Assembly (NCBI GenBank): GCA_946481025.1
Contig: CAMLNA010000046.1
Coordinates: 1 to 28,138 of the forward strand
DNA length: 28,138 nt
Source: an uncultured Rivibacter sp.
Lineage (GTDB): Bacteria; Pseudomonadota; Gammaproteobacteria; Burkholderiales; Burkholderiaceae
Reading direction: 5' to 3'
The position numbers and the translations under genes were made by a program. The notes under the pieces are model-generated. The model ran no database searches. It was not told the origin of the DNA and worked only from the letters and a program-made list of their open reading frames with translations. Positions 1-8,802 of the stretch are shown piece after piece (position 1 is the first letter of the stretch; each line of letters starts with the position of its first letter).

Positions 1-23
1 GCGTAAGTGCGCGGTTACGGCGC

Positions 24-38
24 TGACGTAAATCGTCA
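24..38. promoter_or_regulatory. Short inverted repeat at the left edge
   Basis: TGACG-N5-CGTCA is a perfect 5-bp inverted repeat. A second hairpin, CAGCGC-N6-GCGCTG, lies at 44-61. Neither has a T tract, so they are not convincing terminators. Apart from these, bases 1-89 hold no coding region I can support. The element could be an operator or part of the 3' end of a transcript from outside the window. Confidence 0.2.
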
Positions 39-89
39 CTTCGCAGCGCAGCAAAGCGCTGAATGGCGCTCAGCAACGTGAACCCGGCG

Positions 90-170
90 GACGCCGTGGA
101 TCCGGCTTCGCCGGTCCACCAGCGTCGCCCCCTTGAGGGGGAGCGGCGAAGCCGCTACGGGGGTGGGTCA
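90..170 (-). repeat. 81-bp structured dispersed repeat, copy 1
   Basis: By eye this copy matches 7637-7717 at 72 of 81 positions, with no gaps. It contains three dyads: GTGGA/TCCAC closing on CCGGC-TTC-GCCGG, the palindrome CCCCCTTGAGGGGG, and AGCGGC-GAA-GCCGCT. Reading on the minus strand, it begins exactly with the TGA stop codon of the alpha/beta hydrolase. Similarity ends sharply on the gene side of that stop. It probably forms RNA hairpins at the transcript end. The type resembles intergenic repeats I recall from Comamonadaceae genomes, which I could not verify here. Confidence 0.85.
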
Positions 171-1040
171 CTTGCACCAGTCGGCCACTCGGGCCATGAC
201 GGCGGCATCGGTCAGGAGGCGGCGGTGCCCGAGACCCTCGACCGCCGTCAGCTGGGCCCGGGGCGCCAGGGTCAGCAGCTTCTGGCTGGTGGCGAACGGC
301 GCGGTGCGGTCGCCCAGGTCGTGTACCAGCAGGCTCGGCACGGCCAGGCGCGGCCCCAGCCGCTCGGGCTCGAAGATCGAAAGCGGCAGGCCCTCGCGCG
401 CCTCGATGTGCCCGCGAAACCTTGCCAGCGCGGACGCGTCGAGCCCGAAGCTGCCGGCAAACCAGCTCGTCACCTGCAGCGGCGACGGCGACGGCGCCAG
501 CAGCACGAGGCGCTGCGTGGCCAGCCCGCGCCCCACCGCGGCCGCGGCTGCCAGGGCGCCGAGCGAATGCGCCACCACCGCATGCAGGTCGCCCAGGCGG
601 ACGGCCACGTATTCCAGCGCCCGCAGGAACTGCGGCAGCGTGCTGCTCCAGCCATCGCTCGCGCCATGCCCCGGGAACTCCAGCAGCACCGGCTGCAGGC
701 CGGCAGCGTGCAGGGCCTCGGCCAGCGGCAGCATCTGGCCGGCATGGCCGCCCCAGCCGTGCACCAGCAGCACGAGCGGACGCGACGCGTCGGCGTCGGT
801 CCGGTGGTAGACGGTGAGCGAGGCCCGCTCGAACGGCCAGCGTTCGGCGCGCCAGTGATGCGGCGCACGCCGGCCGCGCGTGGCGAGCTTGCTGGGCAGC
901 ACCGTGAAGAACAGACGGGTCGCCAGCCGCGTGCCCAGCGCCGGCTGCAGCGCATGGGCGGCCCGCAAGGCGCCGCCCAGCAGGCTGGCGGTGCGGCTGG
1001 CCGCATAGAAGTTGGTGGCCGGGTTGGAAGCAGAGGTCAT
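168..1040 (-). CDS. Alpha/beta hydrolase family protein
   Basis: This 290-residue protein has the alpha/beta hydrolase fold. The oxyanion-loop motif HGWGGH is at residues 94-99. The nucleophile elbow AHSLGA carries Ser159; its first glycine is replaced by alanine. The probable acid is Asp244 in HDLGDRTAP and the catalytic histidine is His272 in GLGHRR. No signal peptide is seen, so it is probably cytoplasmic. The substrate is unknown; esters or lactones are typical for the family. The chosen ATG has GGAG about nine bases upstream, whereas the longer open frame has no ribosome site and unlike N-terminal composition. It lies 56 bases downstream of a 38-codon miniprotein gene and probably shares its transcript under TetR control. 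The stop codon coincides with the end of the 81-bp repeat. Confidence 0.9.
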   Translation of the reverse strand: MTSASNPATNFYAASRTASLLGGALRAAHALQPALGTRLATRLFFTVLPSKLATRGRRAPHHWRAERWPFERASLTVYHRTDADASRPLVLLVHGWGGHAGQMLPLAEALHAAGLQPVLLEFPGHGASDGWSSTLPQFLRALEYVAVRLGDLHAVVAHSLGALAAAAAVGRGLATQRLVLLAPSPSPLQVTSWFAGSFGLDASALARFRGHIEAREGLPLSIFEPERLGPRLAVPSLLVHDLGDRTAPFATSQKLLTLAPRAQLTAVEGLGHRRLLTDAAVMARVADWCK

Positions 1041-1096
1041 CAGGAAACTCCCCGAGGAATTGCAGGGCGCAGGGCGCGGCATTGCGGGGGTGGGCG

Positions 1097-1213
1097 TCAC
1101 AACCAGCCGAAATCGGCATTGCGCTTGGGGACGGCGCGCAGCAGGCGCCAGGCGGCGCGGGCGGCCAGGGTGCCGGCCCACAGCACGGCAGAACTCAACA
1201 GGACGATCAGCAT
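1097..1213 (-). CDS. Small membrane protein, 38 residues
   Basis: A 38-codon frame, too short for ordinary gene finders, starts with ATG six bases after AAGGAG, the best ribosome-binding site in this part of the window. It begins MLIVLLSSAVLWAGTLAA, a single hydrophobic segment of about 17 residues, followed by a basic stretch (RAAWRLLRAVPKR) and a short tail ending FGWL. This looks like a single-pass inner-membrane miniprotein with the basic side in the cytoplasm. It sits between a TetR operator at 1257-1268 and the hydrolase gene, so the three form a likely unit. The function is unknown. The strong Shine-Dalgarno sequence and membrane character are direct observations; expression is inferred. 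Confidence 0.7.
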   Translation of the reverse strand: MLIVLLSSAVLWAGTLAARAAWRLLRAVPKRNADFGWL

Positions 1214-1256
1214 GGCGGTTCTCCTTCTTCAGGATCGAGGGGGCTGCGGTTTTTTA

Positions 1257-1268
1257 GCACGACCGTGC
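1257..1268. promoter_or_regulatory. Putative TetR operator, copy 2 (miniprotein/hydrolase promoter)
   Basis: GCACGACCGTGC is the exact reverse complement of the core at 1964-1975 in front of the tetR gene, and the flanking CGAAAT is shared too. On the minus strand it is followed directly by TGC-TAAAAA (1259-1251), a fair extended -10 element. Transcription from there would start near 1244 and read into the 38-codon gene and then the hydrolase. A repressor bound here would cover the promoter. I see no good -35 element. Confidence 0.65.
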
Positions 1269-1314
1269 GAAATCAGGAAAAGCAAGACGGCTGCAAGGGT
1301 CCACATGGCGGGCC

Positions 1315-1947
1315 TCAGTTCCGGGAGGGTTGTGATGCGGCGGGCTCGGCCTGCAGGGTGCGGATCAGCCGTTCGTAGGTGATCCAGGCCCGGTCGGCAG
1401 CCTTCGGGTCGCGCAGGAAGCGCGCTTCGCGCATCAGCGCGACGAACAGGCCGTCCAGCTCGAACACCAGCTGGTCGGGATGGGTGTCGGGTTTCAGGTG
1501 CCCTTCGTCGAGCGCCTGGATGATGGTGCGCTTGAGGGCGGAGCGCCAGCGCAGCGTGCCGTCCATGAGCAGGTCGCGGATCGGGCCGTCGCGGTCGTCG
1601 AATTCGAAGGCGCCGGCGCAGTAGATGCAGCCGTGGCGGATCTCGAAGTCGCGCGCCCGCGCCAGCCACAGCCGGATGATGGCGTTCAGGCGCGGCAGCC
1701 CGCGCGGCTCGCGCATCGCCGGCACGAACACTTCCTGCATGAAGCGGCGGTCGTACTCCTCGACCACCGCCTTCTGCAGCGCCTCGCGCGAGCCGACCCG
1801 GGAGAACACCCCGCTCTTCGACAGGCCCAGGCGCTTGGCGACCTCGCCGATCGTGAGGCTGTCCAGCCCGTCCCGCGCGGCCATCAGCAAGGCCGTGTCG
1901 AGGATGGCCGCCAGCGTCAGCCCGCTGCGTTCGGTTTTGGTCTCCAT
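1315..1947 (-). CDS. TetR/AcrR family transcriptional regulator
   Basis: This 210-residue protein has the typical TetR length. The N-terminal DNA-binding domain spans about residues 10-58, with the helix-turn-helix in LTIGEVAKRLGLSKSGVF and the usual phenylalanine/arginine stretch after it. The remaining 150 residues are the helical ligand and dimer domain, whose ligand cannot be read from the sequence. The ATG lies only nine bases after a probable -10 element, so the mRNA may be almost leaderless. A palindrome in its promoter recurs before the miniprotein/hydrolase unit downstream. It is therefore very likely an autorepressor that also controls those genes. The gene directly follows the LuxR-type gene, and its promoter lies inside that gene's last codons. 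Confidence 0.92.
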   Translation of the reverse strand: METKTERSGLTLAAILDTALLMAARDGLDSLTIGEVAKRLGLSKSGVFSRVGSREALQKAVVEEYDRRFMQEVFVPAMREPRGLPRLNAIIRLWLARARDFEIRHGCIYCAGAFEFDDRDGPIRDLLMDGTLRWRSALKRTIIQALDEGHLKPDTHPDQLVFELDGLFVALMREARFLRDPKAADRAWITYERLIRTLQAEPAASQPSRN

Positions 1948-1956
1948 GGTGTGTGG

Positions 1957-1985
1957 AGTTTACGCACGGTCGTGCGAAATTGCAA
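1957..1985 (-). promoter_or_regulatory. tetR promoter with embedded operator (1964-1975)
   Basis: On the minus strand TTGCAA (1985-1980) is separated by exactly 17 bases from TAAACT (1962-1957), a fair sigma-70 pair. The spacer holds the palindrome GCACGACCGTGC (core 1975-1964). The predicted start point is about 1950, only two or three bases before the tetR ATG at 1947. The whole promoter overlaps the 3' end of the LuxR-type gene, whose TAA stop forms the first three bases of the -10 element. Confidence 0.65.
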
Positions 1986-3531
1986 ACCGGCCGTGCCCGG
2001 TGTCCTCCGCCAGCGAGGCGGCCAGCGCCCGCCCGCGGGTCACGGCCTGCGCGCGGCTGCGCAGGCCGAGCTTTCCGTACAGGCGGTTCACATGGGTCTT
2101 CACCGTCGACAGCGAGACGTGCAGGCCGGCGGCGATCTGCTCGTTGCTGAAGCCGTTGGCGATGCCGCACAGCACCCGCCACTCCTGGCGCGTGAGCCCC
2201 TCCGGCGGCGGGCCCCGGCCGTCGGCCGCGCGGGGCAGCGCGGCGGAGGCGAGGCGCTGCAGCACCCGCTCGCAGCAAGTTCGCGCCGCGGGCAGTCCGA
2301 CGCTGGCGCGCTCTCGCAGGAAGGCCTGCAGGCGCGGCGCCGACAGCGGTGCCAGCCACAGTAGGTCGAGCGGCTGCTGCGCCCGCCCGCTGCGCCACCA
2401 GTGCGCCAGGCGCTCGCTGCCCGGGTCGGGCTGCGCGAGGCAGGTCACCAGGGCCAGCGTGCTGCCCAGCGCCACGAGCTGCCGGTGCTCGAGCTCCGCG
2501 GCGACGGCGCGCGCTGCCGCCGCATCGAACCGGCCCAGCAGGGCGGCGGCGGCACAGCGGCAGACGGCCTCGCGCAGCGCGGCCAGCGTGGCCTGCGCAT
2601 CGACCGCCGGGGCCTGCGCGGCCAGCCGTGCGAGCGCAGCGCCGTCGCCGCGCGCCCAGGCTGCCCACACTTGCGCCTGGCACAGGTCGGCGCGCCAGCG
2701 TGCGCAATGGAAGTCGAGCGCCGCGCGGGTCTCCAGGGCGGTGAGCGTGGCCTGCGCGGCGGGCACCTCACCTTCCGCCAGGGACGACATCACCGCCTGC
2801 ACCTCGTCGGGGAACGACCAGTAGTCGGCCGGCCGGGCCGGCCACGGATCCAGGGGCTGCAGCGCCTGCAGCGCGCGCGCACGGGCCTGGCGCCTCAGCG
2901 AACGCGCAACCCAGCCCAGCGGCGCAGGCGCACCTGCGTCGGGCGACGCGAGCGCGTCGAGCAGGCGCGCGCCTTCGTCGGCGCGGCCGAGGTCGTCGAG
3001 CGCGCGGCCCAGCGCGTGGGCGCACAGCGCTTCGAGGTAGTCCAGGCGGTCGCGGCGAGCCGCGCGCAGCGCGTGCTGCAGCGACTCGAGCGCCGGCTGG
3101 GGCCGGCCGGCATCGAGCTGCGCAAGCCCCAGCACGAACCGTGCGGCCACGGCCAGCGGGTCCAGGTCCTCCTCGACTTCAGCCAGCGCCTCGCGTGCGT
3201 GTACCTGCGCCTCGGCGACCGCGTCGAACATCTGGGCCGCACGGGCGCGCACCAGCGCCAGGCCGGCGCGCGTGCGGCGCGGCAGGTCGGCCGCGGCATC
3301 GAGCCAGCCGGCTTCGCGCAATCCGCGCAGCGCCTGATGCGGCTGGCGCATCACCTCGGTCTGCCAGGCGGCGTGAAGCACTGCGGCGTCGGGGGGCGCT
3401 TGGGCCGCACCCTGTCGCAGCAGCGCCTGGAGGCTGGCAGGGTCGCTGCCGGCGTACAGCCGGGCCCACGCCTCGCGGCACAAGCGGGCGCCGGCTTCTT
3501 CGGAGGGCGGCGGCTCGTGGGCAAGACTCAT
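1960..3531 (-). CDS. LuxR-type regulator with TPR-like N-terminal region, no ATPase domain
   Basis: This 523-residue protein ends in a clear LuxR/FixJ helix-turn-helix (about residues 445-505), with LTRQEWRVLCGIANGFSNEQIA and the recognition helix around SLSTVKTHVNRLYGKLGL. The first 430 residues are alanine- and leucine-rich helical repeats resembling the TPR superhelix of MalT-type (LAL) regulators. The Walker A/B ATPase module that precedes it in MalT is absent, and no receiver or autoinducer-binding domain is visible. It may be a trimmed MalT relative that binds a ligand or partner through the repeats. The start is the only good ATG at the N-terminal end but has no strong ribosome site. 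The last six codons overlap the operator and promoter of tetR. Confidence 0.88.
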   Translation of the reverse strand: MSLAHEPPPSEEAGARLCREAWARLYAGSDPASLQALLRQGAAQAPPDAAVLHAAWQTEVMRQPHQALRGLREAGWLDAAADLPRRTRAGLALVRARAAQMFDAVAEAQVHAREALAEVEEDLDPLAVAARFVLGLAQLDAGRPQPALESLQHALRAARRDRLDYLEALCAHALGRALDDLGRADEGARLLDALASPDAGAPAPLGWVARSLRRQARARALQALQPLDPWPARPADYWSFPDEVQAVMSSLAEGEVPAAQATLTALETRAALDFHCARWRADLCQAQVWAAWARGDGAALARLAAQAPAVDAQATLAALREAVCRCAAAALLGRFDAAAARAVAAELEHRQLVALGSTLALVTCLAQPDPGSERLAHWWRSGRAQQPLDLLWLAPLSAPRLQAFLRERASVGLPAARTCCERVLQRLASAALPRAADGRGPPPEGLTRQEWRVLCGIANGFSNEQIAAGLHVSLSTVKTHVNRLYGKLGLRSRAQAVTRGRALAASLAEDTGHGRFAISHDRA

Positions 3532-3668
3532 CGGAAGCGGGTGGCGTCAGGACGGCGGCGCCGATTGTGCGGGCTCCACCGTGGGAATTCCACCGGGGCG
3601 GTGGACGCGCGAACGATCCGGTGCCCCGAACAATGGCGTCCCACCGTTTCGAGGACGACGACTGCGCC

Positions 3669-4775
3669 ATGACAAACCTGGACGATCTGCGCCACGCCGC
3701 CCAAGCCGCCCTGCTCGCCGCCGGCACGCCGCTGCAGTTCGGTACCGCCGGCTGGACCGCCCTGCCGGACGACCTGGCGGCCGCAGCCGCCGACGCGGAC
3801 CATCCGGCCTGGATCGACGGCGGACTCACCGCCCGCGTATGCCGCGTGGCGCGAGGCGACGGACCGGCGGTGGCGCTCAAGGTGGCGCGCGCCGAATGCC
3901 TGGTGCGCAACCGCGACGGCCAGCGCTCATTCCTGAACGAGCTGCAGCGCCGCCGGGAACTGCACGACCTGGCCGAGCGCGGACAGGGCATCGCCGGCAT
4001 CACGCCCACGCTCCATGCCAGCCTGCACGAGGGCGTGCTCGTGTCGCCGTGGATCGAAGGCGGCCAGCCGGTCACGGCCTGGAGCGAACGCAGCATCGCC
4101 CAGCTGTTCGACACGGGGGTGGCCCTGCTGCTGGCGGGCCTGTTCGAGTGGGACTTCAGCCCCGGCAACCTGCTCGACGACGGCCGCCGGCTGTGGCTGT
4201 TCGACTTCGGCTACATGTACCCGTTCGACCCGCTGCGCCACTTCAACACGGCCGGCGACGGCAGCAGCGCGCCGCAATTCCACCTGGCCGAACGCTTCGA
4301 GACCCGCTGCTTCTTCGGCCACCTGCTGGCGCTGCAAGCCCAGCGAGGCGACGCGGCCGCGCTGGCCGTCTTCAGGCTCGAGAAGGAGATCGCGCTGGCC
4401 TGCTACCAGCGCCTGCGCGCCACGCTGGCGCAGCGCGGCGCCAGCACCGCCGTGCTGGCGCACTACGACGCGATCATCTCGCAGTGGCGCGACGCGCTGC
4501 GCGGCGATCTCGCGGCGCTGTACCTGCGCGAGGGCTGGCGTTCGCACGACGCGGACCTGGACGACGACCTGCGCGGCCGGACCTGCACGCCGATGACGCT
4601 GCGCCGCGCGTCGTGGCTGATCGACCAGGCGCGCGACCACTACGACGCGCTGCGTGCGGCCGGCGCGCTGGATCATCAGCCCGGCGGCGTCCCGACGCGC
4701 GAGGCACTGCTCGCGCGGCTCGCGCACGACCACGGACGGGCCGTGCGCTGGCAGGTGGCAGCCCGGCCGGGTTGA
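3669..4775 (+). CDS. Kinase-fold (APH/choline-kinase-like) protein of unknown substrate
   Basis: This 368-residue protein shows a protein-kinase-like fold. Lys71 in VALKVA is a candidate ATP-binding lysine. The catalytic loop is WDFSPGNLL at 161-169, with Asp162 and Asn167 spaced as in the HGDxxxxN loop of aminoglycoside phosphotransferases; the usual histidine is a glutamate. The metal-binding DFG is at 179-181 in LFDFGYMYPFDP. The C-terminal 180 residues are helical and I do not recognise them. It might phosphorylate a small molecule or a sugar lipid; no neighbour tells which. It stands alone between the LuxR gene (divergent, 137 bases away) and the ABC operon (convergent). An in-frame ATG at 3633 would add 12 residues, and neither start has a strong ribosome site. 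Confidence 0.8.
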   Translation: MTNLDDLRHAAQAALLAAGTPLQFGTAGWTALPDDLAAAAADADHPAWIDGGLTARVCRVARGDGPAVALKVARAECLVRNRDGQRSFLNELQRRRELHDLAERGQGIAGITPTLHASLHEGVLVSPWIEGGQPVTAWSERSIAQLFDTGVALLLAGLFEWDFSPGNLLDDGRRLWLFDFGYMYPFDPLRHFNTAGDGSSAPQFHLAERFETRCFFGHLLALQAQRGDAAALAVFRLEKEIALACYQRLRATLAQRGASTAVLAHYDAIISQWRDALRGDLAALYLREGWRSHDADLDDDLRGRTCTPMTLRRASWLIDQARDHYDALRAAGALDHQPGGVPTREALLARLAHDHGRAVRWQVAARPG

Positions 4776-4802
4776 CCGCGACCCGGACTCCGGCGACGCG
4801 GC

Positions 4803-6520
<1,718 letters not shown>

Positions 6521-6521
<1 letters not shown>

Positions 6522-7579
6522 CAGTCGGCTCCGCGAAGCTTGGGGTCCAGCGCGTCTCGCAGCGCGTCGGTCATCAGGGAGAAGGCGGTCACGAACACCG
6601 CCATGAAGGCGGTGGCGGCGGCCAGCTGCCACCAGTGCCCGAGGATCAGCTCGCTCTGTGCCTCGGCCAGCATCGTGCCCCAGCTCACCTGGTCGACGCT
6701 CACGCCCAGCCCCAGGTAGGACAGGATGACCTCGGCCTTGATGAAGCCGACCACGTGGATGGACAGCTGCACCAGCACCACGTGGCTCACGTTGGGCAGG
6801 ATGTGGCGGAACATGCGCGACATGGTCGAGGCGCCGATGGCCTCGGCCGAGCGCACGTACTCGCGCACCGAATGCTTCAGGAACTCGGCGCGCACCAGGC
6901 GGTAGATGCCGGTCCAGCCGGTGAGGCCCAGGATCAGCACCACCGAGCCCACGCCGCGGCCGGTGACCGCTGCGAAGGCAAAGATCAGCAGGATGCCCGG
7001 GATGGAGGTGAAGACGTTGTAGACCCACTCCAGGAAGTCGCCGACCTTGCCGCCGAAGAAGCCGCCGAAGGCGCCCAGCAGCGTGCCGATGAAGGTGGCC
7101 AGCAGCGCCGCCGACACGCCCACCAGGATGGAGATCTCGGCCCCCTTGATGGCCTTGGCCAGCACGTCGCGGCCGAGGCGGTCGCCGCCGAAGGGCAGCG
7201 TTTCGGAGCGCACCTGCTCGGTGGTCTTGAACTGCTTGGCGCGCTCTTCCCATTCCTTGTAGCGCGGAGCCAGCGGGTCCACCGCGGAAAGATCGACGTT
7301 CGGCCCCTTGGGGGCGGCGATCGCGGCGGCCTCGGTGGGTGCGGCCGGGCCCATGAACGTGGGCGGCGCGTTCGGGACGCCCACCTCCTGCTGCCAGTCG
7401 CGGGCGACGAGGCCGACGCCCGCCGCGATGACCAGCAGCAGGAACAGGGCCACGACGACCAGCGACACCATGCCGACGCGGTCGTTGCGGAAGCGCCGCG
7501 CGGCGGCGGCCCACACGCCTTCGGAGCGGGTGGGCGCGGCCGTCGCTGCGGCCGCCGGATTCTCGAGAACAGCACTCAT
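6521..7579 (-). CDS. ABC transporter permease (YejE/DppC-like)
   Basis: This 352-residue inner-membrane subunit belongs to the peptide/nickel importer family. A cytoplasmic N-tail is followed by a first membrane helix at about 36-58. Then comes a periplasmic insertion of roughly 70 residues, and four or five further helices. The insertion, containing the GGDRLGRDVLAKAIKG block at its end, is longer than in DppC and fits the YejE subtype. The ATPase-docking loop is EYVRSAEAIGASTMSRMFRH. The chosen ATG has GGGAAG about nine bases upstream; 18 further codons in frame are judged noncoding. It lies second in the order permease, permease, ATPase. The 135-base gap before it contains copy 2 of the 81-bp repeat. 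Confidence 0.93.
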
Positions 7580-7636
7580 ATCAGTTCTTCCCTGGAGCCG
7601 CGAGCCGCGCCCGATACACGGCAACGCAACCAAGCT

Positions 7637-7717
7637 GACGCCGCGGAACCGGCTTCGCCGGGCCGCTGGCGGCGCCCCCTTGAGGGGGAGCGCCGAAGGC
7701 GCTACGGGGGTGGGTCA
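7637..7717 (-). repeat. 81-bp structured dispersed repeat, copy 2
   Basis: This copy aligns gap-free with 90-170 at 72 of 81 positions. Several differences preserve pairing: AGCGCC-GAA-GGCGCT replaces AGCGGC-GAA-GCCGCT, and the outer stem has a C-G pair (7644/7665) where copy 1 has T-A (97/118). As in copy 1, the minus-strand end is the TGA stop of a gene, here the first permease. It lies inside an operon, so its hairpins could affect read-through or RNA processing between the two permease genes. Confidence 0.85.
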
Positions 7718-8653
7718 TTTCAGGACCACCCGTGGATCGACGACCTTGTAGGCCAGGTCCACCAGCAGGTTGATCACCATGGTGATCACCGCGATGTAGA
7801 TGGTGACGGCCTGGATGACGGGGTAGTCGCTGCGGTTGACCGCCAGCAGCACCTCGCGCCCGAGGCCCGGGATGGAGAAGAACACCTCGATCAGGAAGGA
7901 GCCGACGAAGATGCCGGGCAGCTGCACGCCGATGTTGGTGAGGATGGGAATGGTGGCGTTGCGCAGCACGTGCTTGAGCAGGATGGTGCGTTCGCTCATG
8001 CCCTTGGCGCGGGCGGTGCGCACGTAGTCCTGGCCGATCTCGTCGAGGAAGAAGCTGCGGTACAGCCGCGTCTGCGGCGCCAGGCTCACCAGCACCGCCA
8101 GCAGCACCGGCAGCGGGGCGTAGCGGGTGAGGTTGGTCCACAGGCTGTCGGTCCAGCCCTGCACCGGGAACAGGCCCAGCTGGAAAGCGAACAGGTACTG
8201 GCCCACGATCACGTAGACCAGGAAGGAAATCGACAGCGCCACCGTGGTGAGCACCATGATGCTGCGGTCGGTGAGGCTGCCGCGGACGTAGGCGACGGCG
8301 ATCGCGAACGGGATCGCCAGCAGCACCTCGAAGACGAGGATGGGCACCATCACGGTGAGCGTGGCGGGCAGCCGCGTGGCGAACAGGTTGGCGACCGATT
8401 CGTTGGTGGCCCAGCTGCGGCCCCAGTCGAAGGTGGCGATCTGCCTGACGAAGATCCACAGCTGTTCGAGCACCGGCTTGTTGAGCCCCAGCTGCTCGCG
8501 GATCGCGTCGATCTGTTCCGGCGAGGCGTTGAGCCCGCCCAGGATTTCCGCCGGGTCGCCGCCGAAATACTTGAAGAGGAAGAACACCAGCAGCACGACC
8601 CCGGCGAGGGTGGGGATCATTTGCCACAGGCGCCGTATCAGGTAGGCCGCCAT
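7715..8653 (-). CDS. ABC transporter permease (YejB/DppB-like)
   Basis: This 312-residue inner-membrane permease is of the DppB/OppB type. It begins MAAYLIRRLWQMIPTLAGVV, the standard first helix of the family. The extracytoplasmic stretch with GLNKPVLEQLWIF and the motif DWGRSW follow, then four to five more helices. The docking loop reads DYVRTARAKGMSERTILLKH. It ends VVDPRVVLK, as usual for the family. The ATG has GGAG about 13 bases upstream. It is the first gene of the minus-strand arm, diverging from the four binding-protein genes. Its leader contains a terminator-like hairpin. It should pair with the next permease to form the transmembrane channel. Confidence 0.94.
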   Translation of the reverse strand: MAAYLIRRLWQMIPTLAGVVLLVFFLFKYFGGDPAEILGGLNASPEQIDAIREQLGLNKPVLEQLWIFVRQIATFDWGRSWATNESVANLFATRLPATLTVMVPILVFEVLLAIPFAIAVAYVRGSLTDRSIMVLTTVALSISFLVYVIVGQYLFAFQLGLFPVQGWTDSLWTNLTRYAPLPVLLAVLVSLAPQTRLYRSFFLDEIGQDYVRTARAKGMSERTILLKHVLRNATIPILTNIGVQLPGIFVGSFLIEVFFSIPGLGREVLLAVNRSDYPVIQAVTIYIAVITMVINLLVDLAYKVVDPRVVLK

Positions 8654-8675
8654 GATGGGGATGGGTACTCCGCTG

Positions 8676-8715
8676 AAAAAACCAAACGCCCCGTCCGCTT
8701 GTGGCATTCGGGGCG
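8676..8715 (-). terminator. Terminator-like hairpin in the leader of the permease operon
   Basis: On the minus strand CGCCCCG (8715-8709) can pair perfectly with CGGGGCG (8693-8687) across a 15-base loop. It is followed at once by TTTGGTTTTTTC (8686-8675). This is the form of an intrinsic terminator, yet it lies about 25 bases before the permease start and after the likely promoter. It could act as an attenuator, or stop antisense transcription. Confidence 0.6.
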
Positions 8716-8783
8716 TACGCCGAATCAAATCAGGCGGGAGTCTAGGGCTTTGCCGGCCCGGGTTCACCCGCATTTGCCCGGGT

Positions 8784-8802
8784 GGCATGCAACTCGCATG
8801 CC
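8784..8802. promoter_or_regulatory. Perfect palindrome in the divergent transporter control region
   Basis: GGCATGC-N5-GCATGCC is a perfect 7-bp inverted repeat in the 287-base region between the permease arm and the binding-protein arm. In both directions it yields GG-N10-GC. The minus-strand version, GGCATG-CGAG-TTGCAT, is close to a sigma-54 -24/-12 element. It may instead be an operator. Sequences containing TAGACT lie at 8865-8870 (plus) and near 8740 (minus) and could be -10 elements, but neither has a convincing -35. Confidence 0.45.

Noticed and set aside
1229..1306. A 25-codon minus-strand frame starting MWTLAAVLLFLISHGRA
   Set aside because: It has a hydrophobic N-terminus and GAGG upstream, but its second half is encoded by the TetR operator and -10 region (1251-1268). 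The predicted transcript begins downstream of it. It is probably a chance frame, though a read-through product from tetR cannot be excluded.
6524..7514. Upstream extension of the double ATPase frame to about 903 residues
   Set aside because: The extra residues are arginine/alanine/glycine-rich and lie antiphase over the permease gene, which has clear membrane helices and docking loop. The ATPase homology begins at MTLLNVENL.
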